DNA of 64,000 bases, taken from the NCBI RefSeq assembly GCF_003584565.2, contig NZ_CP031010.1:248001-312000 (forward strand). The letters run 5' to 3'. Within the stretch, counting starts at the first letter, position 1; the number at the start of each line of letters is the position of its first letter. This DNA comes from Alteromonas sp. RKMC-009 (GTDB taxonomy: Bacteria; Pseudomonadota; Gammaproteobacteria; Enterobacterales; Alteromonadaceae). A program made the translations under genes and the position numbers. Positions 35,963 to 45,420 of this stretch are shown one piece after another. The notes beneath the pieces were generated by a model that saw only the letters and a list, made by a program, of their open reading frames with translations, was not told the DNA's origin and searched no databases.

Positions 35963-36002
35963 TGCCTGACCAACTAAACAGGATGTTTGGTCAGGCACTT
36001 TT
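35963..36002 (+). terminator. Intrinsic terminator of the symporter/TIM-barrel operon
   Basis: Perfect 11-bp stem TGCCTGACCAA (35963-35973) with TTGGTCAGGCA (35987-35997) and a 13-nt loop, then CTTTT. Confidence 0.88.
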
Positions 36003-36112
36003 CAGGCGGGAATCTATTTTTTCAATAGCTCATATTGATAAACAAGGCTTCTGAAAATAAAGAGTAAATATTATATTAACGGCAACTTATGATCTTCCCG
36101 TAAGAATTTGCT

Positions 36113-37775
36113 ATGAACAGAGTTTTACTTCTACACTGGTTGCTTTTAACCCTACTCATTTTTCAACCCGCAACCGCTGCTACAGAACACCCTAATATTG
36201 TTGTCATCATGGCTGATGATGTAAGTAGCAAGATCGGCGCTTTTGGTGACAGTATCGCGCAGACTCCCAACTTAGATAAATTAGCTGCCGGGGGGATCCG
36301 CTATACGAATTTCTTCACCGTTGCCGGTGTTTGTGCCCCCAGCCGGGCTGCTCATATTACAGGTATGTAGCCAATATCTTTCGGTGCGCAACATATGCGC
36401 ACGGAGGATAAACACTACCGGGCTGTACCCCCACCGCATGTTAAAGCATATCCTGAGTTGCTCAGACGTGCCGGATATGCGACAGCGAATGTGGCAAAGC
36501 GTGACTATCAGTTTGGCGAACCTTTTAGTATCTGGGATGTGGATGTAAATGGCTTCATGGATGAGCCGGATTTAGCGGTCTGGAGAAAGCTGCCTTCCGG
36601 GAAGCCGTTTTTCGCAATGATTAATCTGCTCTCAACCCACGAAAGCAGGCTGGCTCCACGGAAGACACAGGAAACTATTGAAGGCCCTCACGCAGGATTC
36701 TTAAAAGCAATGGGGGGGGGTTAGCCAGAATGTACAGGAGGTGACGCAATCAAAAGATGTCACTGTGCCTCCTTATTTACCTGATACGCCGAAAGTACGT
36801 GACTCTGTAACGCAAATGTATGACTTGATCCATTACATGGATGCTCAGGTGGGCAGTATCATAAGTAATCTTGAAGAAGACAATCTGCTGGAAAATACGA
36901 TTATACTCTGGACCACTGACAACGGTGATGGTTTCCCGCGTGCCAAAAGAGCCGTACTGGACTCAGGTATTAAGTTACCTATGATATTAAGGTTTCCTGA
37001 CGGCATTAGCCCGAATACTGTCGACAGCCGGTTGGTATCAATGGTCGATATTGCACCTGCCGTATTGACCATGGCCGAAGTAGAGGTACCCGATTACATG
37101 CAGGGGAGAAACTTTCTGAGTAATCAGAGGGACTATATCTTTGCAGCAAGAGACCGGATGGACCAGGTTGAAGACAAAGTCCGGGCTGTCAGGAATAAAC
37201 GGTATAAGTTAATCCGTAACTACTTAGCTGATAAACCTTATTTCCGCCCGCTTCCTTTCCGTGACTGGTTTCCGGCTATGCAGGAATTAAATGAACGCCA
37301 TCAGGCCGGGTTGCTGACACCTCTTCAGGAGTCCTATTTCTCGGCTCCGAGGGCTGAAATTGAACTGTACGACACATTGAACGACCCGCATGAAATCAAT
37401 AACATCGCTGGTCAGCCAGATGTCCGGGAGATCCAAAGTGAGCTGGAGTCTGCACTGGATAATTGGATGGATGTTGTTGATGACGGCAAGTACGAATCGG
37501 AAGACATGTTAATTAATGCAATGTGGCCCGGCGGCAATCAACCACAAACTTCAGCTCCGGTTATTAAACTTGAAGAAGTTAGCGGAAATAAGAAAAAAGT
37601 GATTCTGAGCAGTCAGACCGAAGGTGCGTCGATCACTTATTCTACCGACCCTGAACAAAAACACTGGCACCTGTATACTGGTCACCTTGTTATTGATGAT
37701 GAGAGTCACTTGTCAGCAAAAGCAATAAGATACGGTTTTGCAGAAAGTACAATCAGTACACAGGTAAAAAATTAA
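36113..37775 (+). pseudogene. Formylglycine sulfatase, disrupted by an in-frame TAG and a G9-tract frameshift
   Basis: The N-terminal part has a Sec signal peptide, the NIVVIMADD metal-binding strand and the sulfatase signature CAPSRAAHITGM (Cys74, the formylglycine precursor). Codon 86 (36368-36370) is TAG where relatives usually have a Tyr before Pro. The same frame then continues with sulfatase-like sequence (FGAQHMRT, YATANVAKRDY) to a run of nine G at 36712-36720. Reading resumes in the next frame as if one G were extra: with eight G the frame is open to 37775. The distal part has ENTIILWTTDNGDG and a C-terminal chitobiase/Ig-like tail. Two independent lesions suggest decay. A sequencing error or phase-variable G tract could explain one of them. 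Confidence 0.85.
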
Positions 37776-38476
37776 CTACGCCCGTCAAGCTGCAAAACAT
37801 CCATATCCTGTTCGATGGCGTTTGATATATGGGCGTGCATGGCATTGCGGGCCCTGGACGGATCGCGGAGTTTCAGTGCATTGAGGATTTTACGGTGTTC
37901 ATCTACATACGGGTGAACGCCTAAATCCCGTACCCGCTGGTGAAATGTGGAACTGAGCACTGACTGGTTGCGCAATCCCCACAGCCATTTCACGTAAGAT
38001 TCCAGTGCGCTGTTGTCGGTCGCTGTTGCGATGGTGCAGTGGAAGAGTTCATCAGCCTGCTCTTTGGCTTTCTCACTGGATTTGGTGTCTTCCATGATGC
38101 GAAGGGCGTTTTCCAGTACCGCCAGCTGTTCTTTGTTTATTCTGGCGGCGGCAAGACTAACCGCTTCAGGCTCAACCAGAAGGCGTGCCTCCAGTACTTC
38201 GAAGGGACCGGGTACATCATCAAGTTGTCCGGCATCCAGTTCATTCAGCGGCAAAGCATAAATGCCTGACCCGGTGCGAATTTCCACCAGACCGGCAATT
38301 TCAAGGGCAATCATCGCTTCACGAATAGTGGGGCGGCTCACTTCAAACCGTACTGCCAGGTCACGCTCTGAGGGTAAACGCTCGCCCGGTTTGATATTTC
38401 CGCTGCGGATCTGACTTTCTATTTGTGTGGCGACTTCAATATAAAGTCTGCGTACTTTTACCGCTTCTACTTTCAT
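37772..38476 (-). CDS. GntR family regulator, FadR/UxuR-type (FCD domain)
   Basis: A 234-aa regulator from ATG 38476 (ATG 38518 would add 14 polar residues; neither has a strong ribosome site). The winged HTH lies at about 15-75 (PGERLPSERDLAVRFEVSRPTIREAMIALE), read here in two parts, followed by GLVEIRTGSGIYA. The FCD effector domain (about 95-225) has metal-binding His residues in FHCTIATAT. The RRLYIEVATQIE opening is like UxuR/ExuR hexuronate regulators. It converges with the sulfatase pseudogene, overlapping its stop by 4 bp. It is a candidate regulator of the symporter/TIM-barrel operon. Confidence 0.88.
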   Translation of the reverse strand: MKVEAVKVRRLYIEVATQIESQIRSGNIKPGERLPSERDLAVRFEVSRPTIREAMIALEIAGLVEIRTGSGIYALPLNELDAGQLDDVPGPFEVLEARLLVEPEAVSLAAARINKEQLAVLENALRIMEDTKSSEKAKEQADELFHCTIATATDNSALESYVKWLWGLRNQSVLSSTFHQRVRDLGVHPYVDEHRKILNALKLRDPSRARNAMHAHISNAIEQDMDVLQLDGRS

Positions 38477-38555
38477 GGCCTGATTCTGATTTTTCTGTCT
38501 GCTTAACCGTAAAAGCATAGGGAGACAGGTAAATTAGTCAAGCCAATTTTATCCA

Positions 38556-40541
38556 TCAGTTAACGCGGAACTTGTGCATTTTCGATTGCAGTACCTCGTT
38601 GTTTTGTTTGAGCTTCTCTGCCAGCTTATTCAGTTCCTGCGCCAATGTATGTTCATGAGCAGCGGCATCCTGTACGCCAAGGATATTTTCAGCTATCTGA
38701 CGGGCAGTAACCGACTGCTCTTCGGTGGCTGCCGACATAGTGTTAGCAAGCTGTTCCACGTTACCGGCCCCCTGTTTCACTTCTTCTGCCGCCTGTTCGC
38801 CCTGAGCTGTGACATTCAGGGATTCCATGGCCCGCTCATTATTACTGCTGATCCCACTGATAACCGTATTACTCACATTCGTGAGGTTTTCCAGTAAGTC
38901 TGAAATTTTATCCGTCGAAGCCCGGCTGGCAGTGGCGAGTTGTCTTACTTCATCGGCGACCACGGCAAAACCGCGCCCGTGTTCGCCTGCCCGTGCGGCT
39001 TCGATGGCTGCGTTTAAAGCCAGTAAGTTGGTTTGCTCAGACAAGGTGTTAATTGTATTCAGAATCGTACTGATTTCAGACACCTGCTGACCCATGGTTT
39101 GTGCCTCGGCGGCCACGCTGTCCATGTCTATGGTTAATGCCTGCATGGCGGCTTTAATTTCCCGGTTTGCGGCCAGAGAGCGTTCAGAAATGCCTTTTAA
39201 CGACTGACTGGCTTCCAGTGTTTTCATTGTTGACCGCGCTATCTCTTCGCTGGTGGTTGCCATTTCTTCAATTGCAGAAGAAATCGTCATGGCCTTACCG
39301 GATGTCTCGTCGGCATCTTTTAATACCACTGAAGTCGACTTATATAAATCGTCACTGATGCGGTTTGAAATACTCACAGATTCTTTCACGCTTTGCAGTA
39401 AATCCCGCAATGTGTGAATGGTCTTATCGATGTAGCCGGAAATCTGCCCCAGTTCGTTATTGTCCGGCAATCGTATATTGACTGTCAGATCGCCATTGCC
39501 CGATACTTTATCCAGATTGGTTGAAAGGCTGCGTAACTGCTGGCGTAACAGAGAAATCATAAAGAAGTAGAGCAGGCCAATGACCAGCACGACAATCAGT
39601 GAAAATCCGATTATCAACATGAGCTGGCTGTTAGCCATGTCACTGTTGCTGATGGCCATACTATTGATGCGCTCCCATTGCTTGTCCAGCTGTTGCTTGA
39701 CCTTACCGATTTGCCGTGTGGAGGCCTGAAACCAGTCAGCCGGAGCCGGCAGAACAGAAAAGTTAACGGGGTCAGATTGCAAAGCATCCACCACGCTTTT
39801 CATTAACCCGGCGTCTGCAGAGTCTGCTACCTGCTTAAATGCTGAAAGGTCATTCCCGCTGAGCAAATTATTTAATTGCTTTGTGATGTAACCAATATCC
39901 TGCTCGTAGGCAGAAATTTCGTTAAGGGCGGCAGGATTTACGGCGCGTTTAGCAAGCACGCCATTTACTTTGCCCCGTACCTGTCCAAGCCGCTCCTTGA
40001 GCCACGCATATTGAATCGCATAGGTAAGCTCTGTGGCCGCTTCGCTGCTATGAATATTCAGGGTGAGGTTTGAGGCTGCATCCAGAGCAGATTTATTCAG
40101 CTTGCTGTAAAAGCCAAAGGCATTTTTGCCATTGCCGGCATCCACTTCTTTTCTGATCGCCGGCTTAGCTTTCAAGGTTTCCTGCAACAAAGCGACTTTT
40201 CGCGGCACATTGAAGCTTTCCGGCCACTGGCCGGATAACAGCGCCATAAGTTGTTGTTCTGCAGCGTCAGCTTTAATGCGCTGAGCATCTACTTTCGCTT
40301 TTGCCTCATCACTGCCTGAACCCAGGAAGCCTGCTGTTAGTCCCCGTTCAACGGCATGATGATGGGCCACTTTTTCCAGCCGGTCGAGCAACCGGATGAG
40401 GTCCGTGTCGTTACCTGCACCTGAGCGCTGTGCGAGGGTATGACTCACATCTTTACCAACCAGGAAAAAAGCAAAGACAAACAATAGTGCGGCACTGATC
40501 AGCGTGAGCTGAACCAGAGAAAATCGATGTAACCAATTCAA
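38556..40541 (-). CDS. Methyl-accepting chemotaxis protein with nitrate/nitrite-sensing (NIT) domain
   Basis: A 661-aa chemoreceptor. I choose the TTG at 40541, with GAGGAA 6 nt upstream; a GTG 51 nt earlier has no ribosome site and would place 17 polar residues before TM1. TM1 ([18 protein letters not shown]) is followed by a periplasmic NIT-type helical domain (about 45-290, [17 protein letters not shown]). TM2 ([21 protein letters not shown]) leads to HAMP and the signalling domain with the invariant hairpin region [24 protein letters not shown] domains are thought to sense nitrate or nitrite. No other chemotaxis gene is nearby. Confidence 0.92.
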   Translation of the reverse strand: MNWLHRFSLVQLTLISAALLFVFAFFLVGKDVSHTLAQRSGAGNDTDLIRLLDRLEKVAHHHAVERGLTAGFLGSGSDEAKAKVDAQRIKADAAEQQLMALLSGQWPESFNVPRKVALLQETLKAKPAIRKEVDAGNGKNAFGFYSKLNKSALDAASNLTLNIHSSEAATELTYAIQYAWLKERLGQVRGKVNGVLAKRAVNPAALNEISAYEQDIGYITKQLNNLLSGNDLSAFKQVADSADAGLMKSVVDALQSDPVNFSVLPAPADWFQASTRQIGKVKQQLDKQWERINSMAISNSDMANSQLMLIIGFSLIVVLVIGLLYFFMISLLRQQLRSLSTNLDKVSGNGDLTVNIRLPDNNELGQISGYIDKTIHTLRDLLQSVKESVSISNRISDDLYKSTSVVLKDADETSGKAMTISSAIEEMATTSEEIARSTMKTLEASQSLKGISERSLAANREIKAAMQALTIDMDSVAAEAQTMGQQVSEISTILNTINTLSEQTNLLALNAAIEAARAGEHGRGFAVVADEVRQLATASRASTDKISDLLENLTNVSNTVISGISSNNERAMESLNVTAQGEQAAEEVKQGAGNVEQLANTMSAATEEQSVTARQIAENILGVQDAAAHEHTLAQELNKLAEKLKQNNEVLQSKMHKFRVN

Positions 40542-40867
40542 GTTGCGTTCCTCGCATTTCAGTTGAGAAAGTAAAGCGGAGCAATACAACACGATTTGCC
40601 TGATGGATTTTTAAGCAAAGTATAGTAAGACTGCGAAAAACAGCGAGTTCCGGTGACGGATTAACAACATTTTTGACAGACAAAGAAAGGAATCGTCAGA
40701 AACACGCCTGATGCCCGCCATTGGGCAAAGCCGCAGTGCTCCTTGTAAAAAAGTAAAACGTCTTTGTCAGGGCATGCTACTGAGAACAAATTGTCGACTT
40801 TAGTATTAGAGACTTCGTGACAAATATCAATGTGATAAAGCAATTAAAATGATTTTAATTTCTAATT

Positions 40868-40886
40868 GGTAATAATTATCATTTGC
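40868..40886. promoter_or_regulatory. Fur box upstream of small membrane protein / Cys-rich gene
   Basis: GGTAATAATTATCATTTGC matches the 19-bp Fur consensus (GATAATGATAATCATTATC) at 14 of 19 positions by eye. It shares an extended match with the box before the Ni-SOD operon at 61158. Confidence 0.65.
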
Positions 40887-40922
40887 GTTATTGGTTTTTG
40901 CGGTGTATCTTAAAACCGTCCC

Positions 40923-40941
40923 TATCATAATAATAATGATC
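40923..40941. promoter_or_regulatory. Second Fur-like box
   Basis: TATCATAATAATAATGATC is nearly palindromic and matches the Fur consensus at 13 of 19 positions on the minus strand. It is 36 bp after the first box. Confidence 0.5.
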
Positions 40942-40947
40942 ACACTT

Positions 40948-40981
40948 CAGGCATCTGCCCCGGTACTGGGGCCTGTTTTTT
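40948..40981 (+). terminator. Terminator-like hairpin downstream of Fur boxes
   Basis: GCCCC (40957-40961) pairs with GGGGC (40968-40972) around a 6-nt loop, with an outer CAG/CTG pairing across a bulge, then TTTTTT (40976-40981). It precedes the 30-aa ORF, so it would end a short transcript or attenuate the leader. Confidence 0.55.
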
Positions 40982-41016
40982 GCCGGATAAACTTTACATT
41001 CAGTGGGAGTCGAACG

Positions 41017-41109
41017 ATGGAAGCAATTATCTTTTTGCTGTTGTCTGCGGGCACAGCTGCATCATGTGGTTTACTGGTTCGCTTTTTAGGTCGCTCTGAA
41101 ACAGAGTAA
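41017..41109 (+). CDS. Small membrane protein, 30 aa, unrecognised
   Basis: ATG 41017 has GGGAG about 7 nt upstream. The 30-residue product is a single hydrophobic helix (IIFLLLSAGTAASCGLLV) with a short charged tail (RFLGRSETE). It is 55 nt before the Cys-rich unknown gene and downstream of two Fur-like boxes, so the two are probably one iron-responsive unit. The frame is open further upstream, but the longer version would run through the terminator hairpin and lacks a good start. Family unknown. Confidence 0.5.
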   Translation: MEAIIFLLLSAGTAASCGLLVRFLGRSETE

Positions 41110-41164
41110 GCCACCGCAAACCAGTCAAACATCCAGGCGCTTTACATGGTAAACGGAGAAAGTC

Positions 41165-41752
41165 ATGGCGCTCGTTTTATTATACGACGATGCAAGATCT
41201 CAACGGATCTGCAGTGCATCGGCCGTTGAAATTTCCACCTTCAGGCAATTTCTCAAAACAGAAAAAGTGTTCTACAACAAATCACGGGTTGGTGCGCTTT
41301 TGCTTCATCACTATCAGTTTTTGATGGATCGCGCAGCTACACCTGTACCCAAAGAGCTGTCAGCATGGCTGGAGTCAGATCGTAAGTTACCTGTTATGCA
41401 CTGCTTGCGGGCAGATATTCAGGATTTATGCGCCTGTTGCCCCTGGGTATCGGAATGTAAACAACAAGACTGTTCTGCCGCCGACTGTATAGGCAGGTTA
41501 ATGGCAAGCCAGCTTATTACTGATGTGTACGAGTGTGAGCAGCGGCGTATGGATAAGTTTATCGGCGCCGTAATCAGTAAAAGCCGGCGCTTCTTCTATC
41601 TGTTACAGAAAAACAGCAGGCAGCAACAAAATTCGCTGTTTGACCTTGTCGATTTGTTGAAACTGAAGGGCAAAGAGGAAGGGGCAGTAGCACACGCCTG
41701 CCGGACGACATTAATCAACTACCGTTCTGCATTAAAAACCGCTATCAGCTAG
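41165..41752 (+). CDS. Cys-rich protein of unknown function, Fur-linked
   Basis: A 195-aa cytoplasmic protein that I do not recognise. The N-terminal half is mixed (MALVLLYDDARSQ; VFYNKSRVGALLLHHYQFL). A central cluster of six Cys at about residues 94-114 (LCACCPWVSECKQQDC, then AADCIGRL) could bind an Fe-S cluster or zinc. A basic helical C-terminus (KSRRFFYLLQKNSRQQQN, then a helix to the end) follows. There is no signal peptide or TM segment. Its start has GGAGAAAGTC upstream. Position between Fur-like boxes and a FepA-type receptor suggests a role in iron sensing, storage or siderophore handling (inference). No homologue is claimed. Confidence 0.75.
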   Translation: MALVLLYDDARSQRICSASAVEISTFRQFLKTEKVFYNKSRVGALLLHHYQFLMDRAATPVPKELSAWLESDRKLPVMHCLRADIQDLCACCPWVSECKQQDCSAADCIGRLMASQLITDVYECEQRRMDKFIGAVISKSRRFFYLLQKNSRQQQNSLFDLVDLLKLKGKEEGAVAHACRTTLINYRSALKTAIS

Positions 41753-41896
41753 CTTTCCTTAAACGCTGACTGTTTCGTGCAGAGTGCGTTTCACCTGCTC
41801 TTCGTAAAATTTCACTCAACTTTGACCCGAATTTCCCCGAAATATATTTTGCGGGGTAGTAACACAGCTCCACTTAAGTATAATGCGTTAAATAAA

Positions 41897-41915
41897 AATA
41901 ATAATAATCATTATC
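41897..41915. promoter_or_regulatory. Fur box upstream of the FepA-like receptor
   Basis: AATAATAATAATCATTATC matches the Fur consensus at 17 of 19 positions, the best box in the window. It ends 36 bp before the receptor start. Confidence 0.88.
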
Positions 41916-41951
41916 ATTTATAAAAAGACCATACTTAAATAGGAATCTCGC

Positions 41952-44249
41952 ATGTTTAATACAAACCGGAAGTTTGTGTGCACAGCTGTGTCCGCTGCTA
42001 TCTCTTCTCTTTTCTCACTCTCAGCTATTGCACAGGAAGAGCCGGAAACGCTGGATGTCACCGTTGTAAAAGCCGCTTCAGAGGAACTGAAGCAGGCGCA
42101 GGGTGTATCGGTTATCACAGAAGAAGACTTCAAGCGCCGTCCGGTCACCAATGACATTTCAGAAATCGTTCGTACCATGCCGGGTATTAACCTGACCGGT
42201 AACTCGTCTTCAGGTCAGTACGGCAACAAGCGTCAGATTGATATTCGCGGGATGGGGCCTGAGAATACATTGATCCTGATTGACGGTAAGCCGGTGTTGT
42301 CACGTAACTCAGTGAAAATGGGACGCTCGGGGGAGCGGAACACCCGTGGTGACAGTAACTGGGTGCCGCCGGAAGCTATTGAAAGTATAGAAGTTATTCG
42401 TGGTCCGGCTGCTGCCCGATATGGCTCAGGTGCATCGGGTGGTGTGATTAATATCATCACAAAATCCCCTGAAGTGGCGTCAACCACCGTGTCTTTGCAA
42501 ACGGAAATTCCGCAAAATGAATATGAAGGCGGTAATCACCGTATCAACGTAGTGAGCAGCGCGCCTTTGTCAGACCGCTTCTCTCACCGCACCATTGTTA
42601 ACTACAACAAACAGGAAGCCGATGATCCGCAACTGAACCTTGAAGTTACTGATACATCGACAGGTCGTGGCGGCTCGGCTAAAGCGGTTGGTGCCGGTCG
42701 TGAAGGTGTGGAGAACATGGATTTCCGTACACTGGTTCGTTTCCAGCAAAGTAAAGAACACCGCTGGGATTTCGAAGGTGCTTTCAGCCGCCAGGGCAAT
42801 GAATATGCCGGCGATAACGCCTTCCAGGGGATCCGTTACGGCGTAGACGAAAACGACAACCCGATTATCCCTACGGAAGATGAACTTGGCGAAACCGATG
42901 CGCTGGCACTGATTGGGGAAGAAACCCTGGTGATGTACCGCCGCACGTTGGGTGTTACCCACACGGGTCAGTACGATTTCGGTGACTCGTTCAGCTATAT
43001 TCAGTACGAAGGTACAACCAACAGCCGCTTGGGCGAAGGTTCTGCCGGTGGTGGTGAAGGTGCTATCAACAGCCTTGAAAAAACCACGATCAAGTTGTCT
43101 AACATTACCGCCAAAACAGAATGGAACGTGCCATTAGAACTGGGAGGCTTTGCGCAAACGGCAACATTCGGTGCAGAATTCCGCGGCGAGACGCTGGATG
43201 ATGCAGTGAGTAATCAGCTTACTCTAAACGTGGCTGATGAAAGCGAAATTCCGGGGGCTACTGCCGATCCTGATAGCCGTCCGTCTGAAACTGATGCCAC
43301 ACTGATTGGTGTGTATGTGGAAGATAACATTTTGCTTTCTGATTCAGTGACAGTTACACCGGGTATCCGTTTTGACAATCACAGCGAAGCCGGCACGAAT
43401 TTATCGCCCAGTCTGAATGCATCCTGGCAGGCAACAAAGAATATTGTTGTACAGGGTGGTATCAGCCGTGCGTTTAAAGCCCCTAACCTGTATCAGTTGA
43501 ACCCCAACTATGTGTATTATACCCGTGGTGGTGGCTGTCCTTTAGACTTTCCCAGCATTGGCGGTGGTTGTCACATTATCGGTAACCCTGACCTTGAACA
43601 CGAAACCTCCGTTAACAAAGAAATTGGTATTAATTACACTAACGAAGACGGTGTAAATGCCGGTATTACTTACTTCCACAACGATTATAAGAACCGCATT
43701 GGTACCGGTAACGTGGCGCCGGAATACGTGCTGCCCGGTGAGGAAGGCGGTGAAGCCAATGTTCAGGTTTTCCAGTGGTACAACATTCCTGAAGCCGTAA
43801 TACGTGGTCTGGAAGGTAACCTGCAGTTTAACCTGACTGACAGTATTCAGTGGTCGACAAACCTGACGGTTATGCTGGAAACGAAAGACAAAGAAACGGG
43901 TGTACCACTGTCAATCGTGCCGGACTACACGGTTAATGCCATGCTGACCTGGCAGGCAACAGAGCAAATCCAGCTTGTACTGAGTGGTCAGCACTATGGT
44001 AAAACTGAAAGTCCGGAGCTGAGCCAAAATTCAGGTCAGGCAATTACCGGTGAAGATCGCGATGCCTATACCATTGCTAACTTGAATGCGGTCTATCAGT
44101 TTAATGATAATCTGAGCTTCAACCTGTCAGTGAAGAACTTCATTAATACAGATGTTCGCCGTGAAGGTACACAGGCTTCCAGTGCCGGTGCAAATACCTT
44201 TAACGAGCCCGGTCGCAGCTACCTGGTGTCGGCGAACTACACGTTCTGA
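41952..44249 (+). CDS. TonB-dependent catecholate siderophore receptor (FepA/PfeA-like)
   Basis: A 765-aa receptor close to the FepA family. Its signal peptide ends at SAIAQ, TonB box ETLDVTVVKA follows, and the plug contains RTMPGINLTGNSSSGQYGN, DIRGMGPENTLILIDGKPV and RGPAAARYGSGASGGV, all hallmark FepA segments. A Cys pair in an extracellular loop (GGGCPLDF ... GGGCHI) matches the FepA/PfeA disulfide loop. The barrel ends SANYTF. Substrate is probably ferric enterobactin or a related catecholate, produced by self or others; no siderophore synthesis gene is in the window. It is controlled by the strong Fur box. Confidence 0.92.
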   Translation: MFNTNRKFVCTAVSAAISSLFSLSAIAQEEPETLDVTVVKAASEELKQAQGVSVITEEDFKRRPVTNDISEIVRTMPGINLTGNSSSGQYGNKRQIDIRGMGPENTLILIDGKPVLSRNSVKMGRSGERNTRGDSNWVPPEAIESIEVIRGPAAARYGSGASGGVINIITKSPEVASTTVSLQTEIPQNEYEGGNHRINVVSSAPLSDRFSHRTIVNYNKQEADDPQLNLEVTDTSTGRGGSAKAVGAGREGVENMDFRTLVRFQQSKEHRWDFEGAFSRQGNEYAGDNAFQGIRYGVDENDNPIIPTEDELGETDALALIGEETLVMYRRTLGVTHTGQYDFGDSFSYIQYEGTTNSRLGEGSAGGGEGAINSLEKTTIKLSNITAKTEWNVPLELGGFAQTATFGAEFRGETLDDAVSNQLTLNVADESEIPGATADPDSRPSETDATLIGVYVEDNILLSDSVTVTPGIRFDNHSEAGTNLSPSLNASWQATKNIVVQGGISRAFKAPNLYQLNPNYVYYTRGGGCPLDFPSIGGGCHIIGNPDLEHETSVNKEIGINYTNEDGVNAGITYFHNDYKNRIGTGNVAPEYVLPGEEGGEANVQVFQWYNIPEAVIRGLEGNLQFNLTDSIQWSTNLTVMLETKDKETGVPLSIVPDYTVNAMLTWQATEQIQLVLSGQHYGKTESPELSQNSGQAITGEDRDAYTIANLNAVYQFNDNLSFNLSVKNFINTDVRREGTQASSAGANTFNEPGRSYLVSANYTF

Positions 44250-44263
44250 TAATCAGCTGTAAA

Positions 44264-44304
44264 AAAGCCGGCTGTTCATCAAAACAGCCGGCTTTGTTTT
44301 TTAA
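44264..44304 (+). terminator. Strong intrinsic terminator after the FepA-like gene
   Basis: Perfect 13-bp stem AAAGCCGGCTGTT (44264-44276) with AACAGCCGGCTTT (44283-44295), a 6-nt loop, then G and TTTTTT. Confidence 0.95.
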
Positions 44305-44335
44305 TTGCCTCTTATCCGGCAGGCGTATTTTTTCT

Positions 44336-45220
44336 TCAGGCGTGAAGGCCTTTGTCCAGGATCTTCAGCATTCTGTTCCAGGCAGCATCGGCCTGTTCCT
44401 CGTTGTACACCTTTGAATCCGGTGGCGTCCAGCCGTGCAGCGTGCCGGGATATACAGCAATGTCTGCCTGCAAATCCGCTTCTTTATAGGCTTCAACGAG
44501 TAAGGGTTCCATCTCCGGACTGCGTTGGGCGTCATTTTCTGCGATGGCGTGTAATGCCAGTGCTTTTGAGTCAGCAACGGTGAAATGGGGACTGTCGTCT
44601 TCTTTCGTGGCCAGACCGCCGCCGTGGAAGGTAGCAATCGCGCCCACTTCTTCAGGGAAAGCGGCGGCAGCGTACATAGTAAAGGTGCCGCTCATGCAAT
44701 AACCCAGCACGCCTTTTGGTGCGCTTGCATCCACCACAGACTGTTCGTTTAAAAAGTCGAAAAAGGCGCGATTGTCAGAGTTGGTATTATCCGGCGTGAG
44801 TTTAGCGCGCATGGGTCCCAAAATTTCGCGGGCTTCCGGTGCCGGAAAACTGATGCCATCGGGCAGGGCAGCACCTTTTACATCCCGGTAGAAGGGGTTT
44901 ACCACCAGCACAGCATATCCGGCGGCAGCCAGGCGCTGACCCATTAAATCGTATGACGCGCGGCGACCCATAATGTCCGGCCACATTGCCACCGCAGGAT
45001 GTTTGCCGCTTTTCGGGCTCGCCAACAAACAGTCGGCCACGCCATCAGGTGTGTTCACCATTACCTGCTGCGTTTGTACCTCGCCGGAGGCCATGGCAAA
45101 TTGAGGAAAGGCGGAAGACAAAGCGCCTAATCCTACGAGTTTACTGAAGTCACGACGGTTTAACTGCCCGCCGTTTTTCTTAAAATCGTGAATGTCGGAT
45201 TCTGTATGGTTGTCGCACAT
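44336..45220 (-). CDS. Dienelactone hydrolase family protein, Tat-exported
   Basis: A 294-aa protein. The N-terminus has a twin-arginine motif (NRRDFSKLVGLGAL) after a polar leader of about 20 residues and a cleavage-like AMA. The core is a dienelactone hydrolase domain with the nucleophile elbow GYCMSG (Cys, as in true DLHs), an Asp in HAIAENDAQ and a His in GTLHGWTPP. A periplasmic DLH-like enzyme may hydrolyse lactones or siderophore esters, but no specific substrate is visible. It stands alone, convergent with the FepA-like gene. Confidence 0.88.
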   Translation of the reverse strand: MCDNHTESDIHDFKKNGGQLNRRDFSKLVGLGALSSAFPQFAMASGEVQTQQVMVNTPDGVADCLLASPKSGKHPAVAMWPDIMGRRASYDLMGQRLAAAGYAVLVVNPFYRDVKGAALPDGISFPAPEAREILGPMRAKLTPDNTNSDNRAFFDFLNEQSVVDASAPKGVLGYCMSGTFTMYAAAAFPEEVGAIATFHGGGLATKEDDSPHFTVADSKALALHAIAENDAQRSPEMEPLLVEAYKEADLQADIAVYPGTLHGWTPPDSKVYNEEQADAAWNRMLKILDKGLHA

Positions 45221-45355
45221 TGTTTTTATCCTTGTCTGATGGCCGGGTTAACAGAGCAAATTTGCCGGCAATTTTTCTATAATGCGCGCAAAATGCACAA
45301 TTTGACAGTGTAAAACGATAAACAGGGGGCCGGAGACTCCGATGTTGCCTGAAAT

Positions 45356-45405
45356 GAAAAAGCGGCTTACCGCCTGTTGAAATCCTTTCAACAGAAGTAA
45401 GCCGC
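45356..45405 (-). terminator. Intrinsic terminator of the PepSY/TonB-receptor operon
   Basis: GCGGCTTAC (45362-45370) pairs with GTAAGCCGC (45397-45405), with an inner CTGTTGAAA/TTTCAACAG pairing. On the minus strand it is followed by TTTTT. Confidence 0.88.
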
Positions 45406-45420
45406 CTCACTCAACACAGA

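Larger units (their letters stand above)
40542..41016. other. 475-bp intergenic region with two Fur-like boxes and a terminator
   Basis: Between the chemoreceptor start and a 30-aa ORF. The left 300 bp shows no gene. The right part has Fur-like boxes at 40868-40886 and 40923-40941 and a terminator-like hairpin with T6 at 40948-40981. It may encode a short iron-regulated RNA or an attenuated leader. Confidence 0.5.

Noticed and set aside
40661..40843. 60-codon minus-strand ORF in the 40.5-41.0 kb gap
   Set aside because: No ribosome site, no domain; probably chance reading in a regulatory region.
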